Assembly: GCA_963921355.3 (NCBI GenBank) | Contig: OZ001190.1 | Location: 3,844,001 to 3,908,000, forward strand | Direction: 5' to 3' | DNA: 64,000 nucleotides | Source: CAWUEZ02 sp963921355 | GTDB taxonomy: Bacteria; Pseudomonadota; Alphaproteobacteria; Thalassobaculales; Thalassobaculaceae | Shown: piece after piece, positions 35,176 to 42,708 of the stretch | Numbering within the stretch: position 1 is the stretch's first letter | Layout of the letters: every line of letters starts with the position of its first letter | Notes under the pieces: model-generated | The model's database searches: none | What the model was told of the DNA's origin: nothing | Seen by the model: the letters and a program-made list of their open reading frames with translations, nothing else | Program-made: the position numbers and the translations under genes

Positions 35176-36354
35176 ATGCTCCCGCCACGCACAGCGCCCC
35201 ACCTTCTGACTCTCATCCTGCTGACGGCGACCGCCACGCTGTCGCTCAACATGTTCCTGCCGTCCTTGCCGGGCATCGCGCGCGAGTTGCGCGCCGACTA
35301 CGCGCTGGTCAGCCTGGCGGTGGCCGGCTATCTCGCCATCACCGCCGTCCTGCTGCTGATCGCCGGGCCGCTTTCCGACCGCGTCGGCCGGCGGCCGGTT
35401 CTGCTGGGCGCGGTGGCCCTGTTCGCCGCGGCCTCGCTCGGCTGTGCACGCGCCGAGGACGTCTGGACTTTTCTCGCCTTCCGGATGCTCCAGGGCGGCA
35501 TCGCCTGCGGCTACACCCTGTCCAGGGCGATCGTCCGCGATATCCATGACCAACGGTCGGCCGCCTCTCTCATCGGCTATATCGGCATGGCGATGGCGGT
35601 GGCACCGATGCTGGGACCGATGGTCGGAGGTGTTCTCGATACGGTCTTCGGGTGGCGGGCGATCTTCTGGTTCTACACCGTGTCGGGGCTGGGACTTCTG
35701 GCCCTGTGCTGGATCGATCTCGGCGAGACCCGGCCGCAACGCTCAGGTGCAGGCGGCAATGCGGCAGCAGGAATGCCGGCCCTGCTGCGCGAACCGAAGT
35801 TCTGGGCCTACGCGCTCTGCACCGTGTTCTCCCGGGGCGCGTTCTACGTCTTCGTCGCCGGCACACCGCTGGTCGCCATGGCCACCTTCGGCGCCCCGAC
35901 CGCCGAGATCGGCGTCTATGTCGGCAGCATCACCGCCGGTTTCATGGTCGGCGCGTTCCTTTCGGCTCGGCTCGCCAAGAGCCAGACGCCGGTCGCCCTG
36001 ATGGTGGCGGGGCGGATCATCGCCTGTATCGGGCTCCTGCTGGGCCTCGGCCTTGTCGCCGCGGGCTGGACCTCGCCGATCCTGTACTTCGGCTGCACCG
36101 TGTTCGCGGGCCTTGGCAACGGCATCACCACGCCGAGCAGCAGCGCCGCATCGCTGTCGGTAAGGCCCGATCTGGCCGGCAGTGCCGCCGGTCTCGAAAC
36201 CGCCCTCACGGTCACCGGCGGGGCGCTGCTGACCAGTCTGACCGGCCTTGCCCTCGCCTATGGGGCCCCGGCGACAGCGCTGCTGCTGCTGATGCTTGCC
36301 ACCTCCGGCGCCGGCCTGCTCGCGGTGCTCTGGGCGATGCGGCTGGAACGCTGA
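35176..36354 (+). CDS. Bcr/CflA-type MFS multidrug exporter
   Basis: A 392-residue drug:proton antiporter of the 12-helix DHA1 type. Start ATG 35176 leads into the first helix (LLTLILLTATATLSLNMFLPSLPGIA). The MFS loop motif GPLSDRVGRRPVLLGAV and the antiporter-type segment GGIACGYTLSRAIVRDIH in helix 4 are typical of Bcr/CflA proteins. A leader ORF and an intrinsic terminator lie directly upstream, so expression is probably controlled by attenuation. The drug or metabolite exported is unknown. Confidence 0.88.
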   Translation: MLPPRTAPHLLTLILLTATATLSLNMFLPSLPGIARELRADYALVSLAVAGYLAITAVLLLIAGPLSDRVGRRPVLLGAVALFAAASLGCARAEDVWTFLAFRMLQGGIACGYTLSRAIVRDIHDQRSAASLIGYIGMAMAVAPMLGPMVGGVLDTVFGWRAIFWFYTVSGLGLLALCWIDLGETRPQRSGAGGNAAAGMPALLREPKFWAYALCTVFSRGAFYVFVAGTPLVAMATFGAPTAEIGVYVGSITAGFMVGAFLSARLAKSQTPVALMVAGRIIACIGLLLGLGLVAAGWTSPILYFGCTVFAGLGNGITTPSSSAASLSVRPDLAGSAAGLETALTVTGGALLTSLTGLALAYGAPATALLLLMLATSGAGLLAVLWAMRLER

Positions 36355-36363
36355 AGCAAACGC

Positions 36364-36470
36364 CCTTCGACACACCCTGAATTCCATTCAGGGCTGCTCA
36401 GGGCGAGGTCGATGAGAATGACCTCGTCCTGAGCAGGGCCCCGGACGCGATCCGGGGTCCGTGTCGAAGG
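36364..36470. repeat. Type B palindromic repeat, copy 1
   Basis: Outer arms CCTTCGACAC (36364-36373) and GTGTCGAAGG (36461-36470) enclose inner arms CTGCTCAGGGCGAGGTC and GACCTCGTCCTGAGCAG, so the 107 bp fold into a long hairpin. It fills the convergent gap between the MFS gene and the isochorismatase gene. A second copy lies at 48876-48981. Confidence 0.85.
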
Positions 36471-36485
36471 ACGCTTCGCCGGCCC

Positions 36486-37166
36486 CTAGATCCCCAACTC
36501 GGCAACCACCTCGTCGGTCGAGCGAACCCGTCCGAACAGGCGGCGGAAATTCTCCAGTGTCGAGGCGTGGAGGTCCTTGCGGGTCGTGGCGCAGGCGTCC
36601 TCGACCAGGGTGACGTGATAGCCGCGGTCGGCGGCCTCCCGGGCGGTCGTCTCGACGCACATGTTGGTCGACACCCCGGTCATGAACAGCGTGTCCCAGC
36701 GCATCGAGCGCAGCAGGTGATCGATCCCGGTGGAGGCGAAGGCGCCGATGCTGGTCTTACGCACGATCAGGTCACCCGGCTCCGGGGTCAGCCCGTCGAC
36801 CACCGCGTGCTCCGGACTGCCGACCCAGTTCTCGGTCTCCAGGAACAGTTTGCGCATGTGCGGCGGCGCGTCGGCGGCATCGCGGCGGGCAGCCCCCAGG
36901 GTGACGTAGACGATGCCGCCCCCACGCGCGCGCATGCCGTCGATCAGCCGCCGGGTGTTCGGGACCACCAGGGTTTCGATCCGGTCGAAGCGGTAGTCGG
37001 TCGCCGTCGAGCCCTCCGCCTGCATGCGCCGGCCAAGCGCCCCGTGCCGTGATCCACTGGCGTTCTGCATGTCGATGATGACCAGGGCGGAGGTCTCGAA
37101 CGCCACCGGCCGCTCGGTCATGAAGGCGCGGATGTAGTCGGTGTTGTCGATGCCGGGCGTGGTCAT
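36486..37166 (-). CDS. Isochorismatase-family cysteine hydrolase (copy 1)
   Basis: A 226-residue isochorismatase-fold amidohydrolase. The catalytic triad is visible: Asp in ALVIIDMQNA, Lys in IVRKTSIGAF and Cys in GVSTNMCVETTARE. The family includes N-carbamoylsarcosine amidase, ureidoacrylate amidase and maleamate amidase. Its ATG overlaps the stop of the upstream deacetylase-like gene by 4 bp, so the two products probably act in sequence, with this one hydrolysing a half-amide or carbamoyl product. It is the last gene of the four-gene operon starting at 39924. Confidence 0.86.
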   Translation of the reverse strand: MTTPGIDNTDYIRAFMTERPVAFETSALVIIDMQNASGSRHGALGRRMQAEGSTATDYRFDRIETLVVPNTRRLIDGMRARGGGIVYVTLGAARRDAADAPPHMRKLFLETENWVGSPEHAVVDGLTPEPGDLIVRKTSIGAFASTGIDHLLRSMRWDTLFMTGVSTNMCVETTAREAADRGYHVTLVEDACATTRKDLHASTLENFRRLFGRVRSTDEVVAELGI

Positions 37167-38089
37167 GGCGTGGGGTCTCCGATCTCGTCCAGGGCGGCCC
37201 GCGCGTGCCGGGCGACCGCTCCCGCGGTGGTCCGCCAAACCGCCGGGCGTTCGGCGGTCAGGTGGGTGAGCGCATCGGCCAGATAGCGGATGCGGTGGGC
37301 CTGGCCGATCACCCAGGGATGCAGGGACAGGGTGAAATAGCGACCGGACTCGGCCCCCTCGCCGTACAGCCGGTCGAAGGCCTGGGTCACCAGGTCCGGC
37401 CAGCGCTCGCGCGAAATCTTGCGCAGCCACATCGCTTCGACATCGTCCCATTCCGGCTGCCGGGGAACCGAGACCAGCGGCGGGTCGGTGTTCATCAGAT
37501 AGGGCTGATCGTCATTCGGCCAGTCCATCACGTAGGTGAAGCCCAGGTCGGCGAGCAGCCCCGGCGTGATCGGGCTTTCGCCGTAACCCGGCCCGGCCCA
37601 GCCGGTCGGCCGGGCGCCCGTCGCGCGCACGATGGCGGCGATGCTCTGATCGATCATCTCGGCCTGGGCGTCGCGGTCGAGCCGGGCCGTGATCATCCGG
37701 TCGGCGTGGGTGCCGGCGGCGACGAACTCAGCCCCGCCTGCGACCAGGCGCTCGACGATCGCCGGATAGCGGTCGATGGCGGCGGCGTTGGCGGGCACCG
37801 TAAGGGTCAGTCCGTGCTGCTCGATCAGGTCGAGGACCCGGAAGATGCCGACCCGGTTGCCGTACTCCCGCTGGGTGAAACCGGTGAAGTCGGGAAAGAA
37901 CGTCGGGAACGCCCCCTGAAAGCGCGGGTCACGCCAATGGTCGTCGGCCGGCTCGAGCTGCCAGAATTCAAGATGCAGCACCACCGTCATGGCCAGCCGC
38001 GCGCCGTCTGGCCAGTGCAGGGTCGGGCGCGCCGGCATCGCGGAGTACCGGTAGAGCGAATGGTCCATTCCGGGGCGGGGGTCGGTCAT
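37163..38089 (-). CDS. Polysaccharide-deacetylase-fold hydrolase, imidase/allantoinase-like (copy 2)
   Basis: A 308-residue NodB-fold protein of the PuuE-like group rather than a chitin or peptidoglycan deacetylase: it has no signal peptide and shows REYGNRVGIFRVLDLIEQHG, GWAGPGYGESPITPGLLADLGFTYVMDWPNDDQPYLM in pieces, and LHPWVIGQAHRIRYL. Characterised relatives are PuuE allantoinases and cyclic-imide hydrolases, which open small N-containing rings. It overlaps by 4 bp both the upstream deacetylase-like gene and the downstream isochorismatase gene. Substrate unknown. Confidence 0.86.
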   Translation of the reverse strand: MTDPRPGMDHSLYRYSAMPARPTLHWPDGARLAMTVVLHLEFWQLEPADDHWRDPRFQGAFPTFFPDFTGFTQREYGNRVGIFRVLDLIEQHGLTLTVPANAAAIDRYPAIVERLVAGGAEFVAAGTHADRMITARLDRDAQAEMIDQSIAAIVRATGARPTGWAGPGYGESPITPGLLADLGFTYVMDWPNDDQPYLMNTDPPLVSVPRQPEWDDVEAMWLRKISRERWPDLVTQAFDRLYGEGAESGRYFTLSLHPWVIGQAHRIRYLADALTHLTAERPAVWRTTAGAVARHARAALDEIGDPTP

Positions 38090-39032
38090 GCCCCGTTCTC
38101 CCAGCCGAGATGGGCCTTCACCGCATCCAGGTGGTGCTCGATATACCAGTCGGCGATCTCCTCACCGGTCGCCAGCCAGACATCGGGGTGGCCGCAGATA
38201 TAGGCCAGCGTGCGCTCCAGATGACCGATCCGATGCGGTTGGCCGAGGATGTAGGGATGCAGGGCGAGGCACAGCACCCGGGGCTGGTGCTCGCCCTCGC
38301 GGTACAGGGTGTCGAAGGCGTCGCAGACCATGCTCGCGAAGTCCTCCGCCTCGAACTGGCTGCGGTAGAGGATCGCGTCGTTCAGGTCCATGCTGTACGG
38401 GACGGTGACCAGCGGCCGGCCCGAGCGGGTGCGCATCGGGAACGGCTGATCGTCGTGATACCAGTCGCAGTAGTAGGTGATGCCGGCCTCGGCCACCAGG
38501 TCCGGGGTGTTCAGGGTCCAGGACCCGCCGGCGAGAACCAGCCTTTGAGCGGCCGGCCGGTGAGCTCACCATGCAGGTCGACACACTCGGCGATCGCCGC
38601 CCGCTCCTCGGCCTCCGAGTACTGCCAGTGGTAACGGGTGTTGTACATGCCGTGGCACATGATTGCCCAGTTGCGGGCCTCGCAGGCCTCAAAGATCTCC
38701 GGGTAATGGACGAAGTTCGACATGCTGAGCGACAGGGTCCCCCGCACCCCGTGGGCATCCATCGCCTCCATCATCCGCCACAGCCCGACCCGGTTGCCGT
38801 AGTCGCGGATGCCATAGCCGTGCACGTCCGGGTGCGGCATCCGGGGCCAGGGGTCGCGGACCCGCGATGGCCGCGGCAGGAACTCGTAGTGTTCCACGTT
38901 CGGGACCACCCAGACCGCGATCCGGGCATTCCCGGGCCAGGTCAGGCGCGGCCGGTCGATGATCGCCGAATACGGAGCCCGGTCGGCGTTGGCGAAGGGC
39001 CCGGGAGGAGCAGCGCTGGGGTCGGTCGGCAT
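38086..39032 (-). pseudogene. Polysaccharide-deacetylase-fold hydrolase (copy 1), frameshifted
   Basis: A homologue of the next gene read in two frames. From ATG 39032 the N-terminal frame runs through GYGIRDYGNRVGLWRMMEAM to GWFSPAG and then hits a stop at 38511. The continuation (LNTPDLVAEAGITYYCDWYHDDQPF, in pieces) is in another frame from about 38525 to 38086. A missing base in the GGCGGG run near 38521-38526 would restore one ORF of about 315 residues. It is second in the operon after the ICL-like lyase (13-bp gap). Real mutation and homopolymer sequencing error are both possible. Confidence 0.82.
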
Positions 39033-39045
39033 CGAACGGCGCCGA

Positions 39046-39924
39046 TCAGTCGACCGCGTAGCGCTTCTCGAGCGCGTCGTAGGTCTCCTTGTGCACCAGG
39101 CGCTGACGCTCCTCGAAATCGGCCAACCGATCGCCGACCGCGGTGAGATCGCCATCCCGGCGCAGGGCACCCAGCACTTCGGACATCGCCCGCATGGCCG
39201 CCTGCAGCGGCGTGTTGGCGTACAGCACCAGCGAGAACCCGAGCTCGGCGAGTTCGGCCTGGGGCAGCAGCGGCGTGCGGCCGCCGAAAACCAGGTTGGC
39301 AACCTGGGGCACCGTCAGCGCCTCGGTGATCGTCCGCATCTCTTCAACCGACACCGGGGCCTCGACGAAGGTGACGTCGGCGCCGGCTTCGACGTAGCGC
39401 GACGCGCGCTCGATCGCCGCGTCCAGCCCCTCGACCGCCCTGGCATCGGTGCGGGCAATGATCAGGAAGTTCGAATCTTCCCGCGCCTCGGCAGCGGCCC
39501 GAACCTTGGTCGCCATCTCGGCCACCGGGATCACCCCCTTGCCGTCGAAGTGCCCGCAGCGTTTCGGAAAGACCTGATCCTCGATCTGCACGGCACAGGC
39601 ACCCGCGCGCTCCAGGACCCGGACCGTGCGGTGAGTATTGATGGCATTGCCGAACCCGGTATCGATGTCGACGACCAGCGGCAGCTTGCAGATCTCGGCA
39701 ATCGCCTCGGTGGTGGTCGCGATCTCGCTCATCGTGACCAGACCGATATCCGGAACCCCCAACAGCGTGTTGGCGATCCCCGCACCGGTGACATAGACCG
39801 CATCGAAACCGGCATCCTGAATGACCCGCGCGGTCAGCGCGTTGGCGGCACCCGGCACCAGCAGCGCCCGTCGGGTCTCGAGATCGGCGCGGAACTGCCG
39901 CCGCCGCTCTGCCACTATCGTCAT
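39046..39924 (-). CDS. Isocitrate lyase/PEP mutase family lyase (methylisocitrate/dimethylmalate lyase-like)
   Basis: A 292-residue TIM-barrel lyase. ATG 39924 was chosen from family length; the frame is open further upstream without similarity. It shows VTGAGIANTLLGVPDIGLV, the metal-binding VVDIDTGFGNAINTHRTV and IEDQVFPKRCGHFDGK, the KxCGH active-site loop of lyases that cleave 2-hydroxy-tricarboxylates or alkylmalates. Products would be pyruvate (or glyoxylate) and a short acid. First gene of the leftward operon, with a GTCAAC-T-GTTGAC palindrome 73 bp upstream. Methylisocitrate or 2,3-dimethylmalate are the likeliest substrate types. Confidence 0.85.
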   Translation of the reverse strand: MTIVAERRRQFRADLETRRALLVPGAANALTARVIQDAGFDAVYVTGAGIANTLLGVPDIGLVTMSEIATTTEAIAEICKLPLVVDIDTGFGNAINTHRTVRVLERAGACAVQIEDQVFPKRCGHFDGKGVIPVAEMATKVRAAAEAREDSNFLIIARTDARAVEGLDAAIERASRYVEAGADVTFVEAPVSVEEMRTITEALTVPQVANLVFGGRTPLLPQAELAELGFSLVLYANTPLQAAMRAMSEVLGALRRDGDLTAVGDRLADFEERQRLVHKETYDALEKRYAVD

Positions 39925-39996
39925 CGCCCTCTCCCAGTGCCCGCAGGATGCAATCACGCGCAACCGCCGCGGATTACACCGGGCGGGCGTCGCATC

Positions 39997-40009
39997 GTCA
40001 ACTGTTGAC
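39997..40009. promoter_or_regulatory. Palindromic operator, GntR-like, site 1
   Basis: GTCAACTGTTGAC, a perfect 13-bp palindrome, in the divergent promoter between the lyase operon and the AtuA-like operon. The same motif recurs at 45700-45712 and, with one change, at 52524-52536. Candidate binding site for the GntR/FCD regulator at 41855. Confidence 0.7.
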
Positions 40010-40086
40010 AGTTGATTTCGGCCTTGGGGATGATCCGGGATCGCCACCGGATCGGACTGATCGCCGTGACCCAAGCACGCTACCGC

Positions 40087-41430
40087 ATGCTCTCGTCCAG
40101 CGGAATCCTCGGATACGGATTCCCGGAGAGCTCTCTTGACCGTGGCGTGGCGCGCGGCGTCGACATGATCGGCGTCGACGGCGGCAGCACCGATCCCGGA
40201 CCGCACTACCTCGGATCGGGCGCCACCCTGAATTCCCGCCGGGCCATGAAGCGCGATCTCCGTCTGATGCTGCGCGCCGCCCGCGCCGAGGGCATTCCCG
40301 TCGTGATCGGTACGGCCGGCGGCGCCGGCGGAACACCGCATCTCGAGATCACCGCGGATATCGTGCGCGAAATCGCCCGCGAGGACGGTCTGCGTTTCCG
40401 GCTGGCAACGATCGAGGCGGAGCAGGACAAGGACGCGCTGAAACGTGCCCACCGCGAGAACCGGATGGCTCGGCTGACGGGCGGACCGGCCTGCGACGTT
40501 GATGCGATCGACCGCGCCGACCGGATCGTGGCGATGATGGGGCCGGAGCCGTTCGCTGCCGCCCTCGACAATGGTGCCGACGTGGTGCTGGCCGGCCGGG
40601 CCAGCGACCCGGCCCCCTGGGCGGCGATGGCGATGCGGGCGGGACTGCCCCCGGCGCCGGCCTGGTACGCCGGCAAGATGCTCGAGTGCGGCGCCACGCC
40701 ATCGATCCCGAAAGGCCATGACTGCCTGTACGTCACCGTCGACGCCGATGGTGTCGAACTCGAACCGACCGCGCCGGAGCGGGCCTGCACCCCCTCCTCG
40801 GTCGCCAACCACGCCCTGCACGAGAATCCGAGCCCCTGCATCCATGTCGAACCTGGTGGCGTGCTCGACACCACCGACTGCCGGTTCGACGCCGCCTCCG
40901 AGCGCGCGGTCCGGGTATCGGGCATGACCTGGTCGCCCCAGCCCTACACCGTCAAACTCGAAGGCGTGGAATGCGTCGGCTACCGCACGATCAGCATCTG
41001 CGGCACCCGCGACCCGCTGCTGATCGACACCCTGGACGATTTCCTCGAGAGCATTCACGCGGCGACCGCGACCAAGGTCGGTAATTTCGGGGTCGGGCGC
41101 GACGACTACACCCTGCTGATCCGGCGCTACGGTCTCGACGGTGTGATGGGCGCGGCCGAGCCGCTGCGCAACGACCGGCCGCACGAGATCGGCTTCGTGA
41201 TCGAGGCGGTGGCGCAGGATCAGGACACCGCCGACGCGGTGCTGTCGCTGGCCCGGGTCAGCATGCTGCACACGGATTTTCCGGGCCGGCTCTGTCGCGA
41301 AGGCAATATGGCGTTCCCGTACTCACCCTCCGACATTCAGGCCGGACCGGTCTACCGGTTCTCGGTGTTCCAGACCATGGCGGTCGACGATCCGCTGGCG
41401 CCGTTCCCAATCACCTACGAGGACCTGTAG
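40087..41430 (+). CDS. AtuA-like (DUF1446) family protein
   Basis: About 447 residues from ATG 40087; GTG 40066 is an in-frame alternative and neither has a strong RBS. The start ILGYGFPESSLDRGVARGVDMIGVDGGSTDPGPHYLGSG, seen in pieces, is the DUF1446/AtuA signature; AtuA is encoded in acyclic terpene utilisation operons but its reaction is unclear. Other conserved-looking stretches are VIGTAGGAGGTPHLE and VLAGRASDPAPWAAMA. It overlaps the downstream DUF4387 gene by 1 bp, and such pairs are common in catabolic clusters. Confidence 0.83.
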   Translation: MLSSSGILGYGFPESSLDRGVARGVDMIGVDGGSTDPGPHYLGSGATLNSRRAMKRDLRLMLRAARAEGIPVVIGTAGGAGGTPHLEITADIVREIAREDGLRFRLATIEAEQDKDALKRAHRENRMARLTGGPACDVDAIDRADRIVAMMGPEPFAAALDNGADVVLAGRASDPAPWAAMAMRAGLPPAPAWYAGKMLECGATPSIPKGHDCLYVTVDADGVELEPTAPERACTPSSVANHALHENPSPCIHVEPGGVLDTTDCRFDAASERAVRVSGMTWSPQPYTVKLEGVECVGYRTISICGTRDPLLIDTLDDFLESIHAATATKVGNFGVGRDDYTLLIRRYGLDGVMGAAEPLRNDRPHEIGFVIEAVAQDQDTADAVLSLARVSMLHTDFPGRLCREGNMAFPYSPSDIQAGPVYRFSVFQTMAVDDPLAPFPITYEDL

Positions 41431-41762
41431 TGGCCCGGATCCGCGACATCGCCAAGGTCTGCAAGTCGAAGAATGCCGGCCCGTTCCAGCTGACGATCGA
41501 TGTGGTCTTCGAGACCCGCGAAACCTACGACGCGGTGGCGGCGACCGGGGTTCTGAGCCCGGCCCTGATCGCGCGGCTGTACGGGGTCGCCGAGGACGAG
41601 GTGCTGTTCACCCCCTACCCGGCGGGCCTGGCGTTCAAGGCCACGATCCCGCGCGCGATCGCGGCCGGCGATCTCGGCGACACCGATGTCTATGGCTGCC
41701 AGCAGCACGCCCCGATGCTGGATGTCGACATCCCGATCAATGCCGGACAGCAAGACGCCTAG
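41430..41762 (+). CDS. DUF4387 domain-containing protein
   Basis: A 110-residue protein starting at GTG 41430 within the stop codon of the AtuA-like gene (TAGTG). The sequence IRDIAKVCKSKNAGPFQLTIDVVF is typical of DUF4387. These small proteins nearly always follow an AtuA-like gene and may be the small subunit of the same enzyme. The function is unknown. Confidence 0.83.
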   Translation: MARIRDIAKVCKSKNAGPFQLTIDVVFETRETYDAVAATGVLSPALIARLYGVAEDEVLFTPYPAGLAFKATIPRAIAAGDLGDTDVYGCQQHAPMLDVDIPINAGQQDA

Positions 41763-41771
41763 CGGTCTGGT

Positions 41772-41798
41772 CGAAACGTTTGGCGCCCGAACGTTTCG
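41772..41798. terminator. Hairpin between convergent DUF4387 and GntR genes
   Basis: A 9-bp perfect inverted repeat CGAAACGTT/AACGTTTCG with a 9-base loop, 10 bp after the DUF4387 stop. It lacks a T-run on either strand, so it is a probable rather than typical bidirectional terminator. Confidence 0.5.
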
Positions 41799-41854
41799 TC
41801 AATCAGCCCCCATATTCAACATCGGGGTGGGGCGATCCGGCCCGGGCGATCTCG

Positions 41855-42565
41855 TCAGTCCGCGGACAGAGCCTCGGCCTGGGCATCACCCTGAGACTGG
41901 GCAATGACATGACTGACGCTGGCCCGGCTGTTGCGGATATGGGTCCGCATCGCGGCTTCGGCGGCGTCCGGATCCCGTGCCTCGAGGGCCGCCAGCACGG
42001 TCCGGTGCTCCTCCAGCGCCAGGGCCGGACGCCCGGGTGCCGTGCTCAGGCGGTGGCGGAACAACCGAAGCAGCGAGTACAGGTCCTCGTCCAGCATCTT
42101 GATCAGCCGGTCGTTGCCGCTGGCGCGCACAATGCAGAAGTGGAAGTCCAGATCGCCTCCGCCCTGGAAGTAGCCCTTCCCGGTCACGACCTGGGCGTCG
42201 CGGGCATGCTCGTCCAACATGCGGTTGAGCCGCTTCACTTCACTCGACTTGATCCGGGTGGCCGCCAATCGGCAGGCCATGCCCTCCAGGCTTTCGCGGA
42301 TCACCAGCAGGTCGATGATCTGGGCCGGGTCCAGGGAAACCACACGGGCTCCGAGATTGGCCACCCGCTCGACCAGATTGCGGCCTTCGAGACGGCCGAT
42401 GGCTTCGCGCAACGGGCCGCGGCTGATGCCGAACCGCCGAGCCAGCGTCACCTCGGACAGCCGCTCCCCCGGCTTAAGCTCGCCGGTCATGATCGCCTGT
42501 TCCAGCCGCTCGAATGCGAGCATGGACAGATTGGCGGATACCAGAGGTTGAGTGGTCTCGGCCAT
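41855..42565 (-). CDS. GntR family transcriptional regulator with FCD domain
   Basis: A 236-residue regulator. ATG 42565 was chosen by family start. The winged helix lies at about 15-78, with the signature LKPGERLSEVTLARRFGISRGPLREAIGRLEGRNLV seen in pieces. The C-terminal FCD ligand domain (about 85-225) keeps metal-binding residues in DLDFHFCIVRASGN and histidines in ALEEHRTVL and RTHIRNS. FCD regulators respond to small carboxylates. It lies at the centre of the catabolic island and is the natural candidate for the three GTCAAC-W-GTTGAC palindromes. Confidence 0.88.
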   Translation of the reverse strand: MAETTQPLVSANLSMLAFERLEQAIMTGELKPGERLSEVTLARRFGISRGPLREAIGRLEGRNLVERVANLGARVVSLDPAQIIDLLVIRESLEGMACRLAATRIKSSEVKRLNRMLDEHARDAQVVTGKGYFQGGGDLDFHFCIVRASGNDRLIKMLDEDLYSLLRLFRHRLSTAPGRPALALEEHRTVLAALEARDPDAAEAAMRTHIRNSRASVSHVIAQSQGDAQAEALSAD

Positions 42566-42603
42566 AGGGTCGGCTCCGGGATCTCTCGGCGGCGTACCAA
42601 ATG

Positions 42604-42644
42604 CGCGGTCCGCCGCCTGCATGCATATCTTAGGTCGGACCGCG
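42604..42644. promoter_or_regulatory. Inverted repeat in the GntR/hydantoinase divergent promoter
   Basis: CGCGGTCCG (42604-42612) and CGGACCGCG (42636-42644) form 9-bp perfect arms around a 23-base spacer that itself contains the palindrome TGCATGCA. It lies 39 bp upstream of gntR and 64 bp upstream of the hydantoinase-like gene. It does not resemble the GTCAAC motif, so a different regulator or an RNA structure is possible. Confidence 0.4.
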
Positions 42645-42708
42645 GTGAAAAGCCCGCGTACCATCGACCGGCGTATATCAGCAAGCACGGGGCAGTGGAG
42701 ACGGAACC

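Noticed and set aside
36364..36470. Type B repeat read as a CRISPR unit
   Set aside because: It is a single long hairpin with no direct repeats and spacers.
40003..40015. TTGACA next to the 40 kb palindrome as a sigma-70 -35 box
   Set aside because: The hexamer is part of the palindromic motif and no matching -10 element at suitable spacing was convincing.
39925..41271. Upstream extension of the lyase frame to 741 codons
   Set aside because: The extension is antisense to the AtuA-like gene and crosses the shared promoter; the lyase family starts at 39924.
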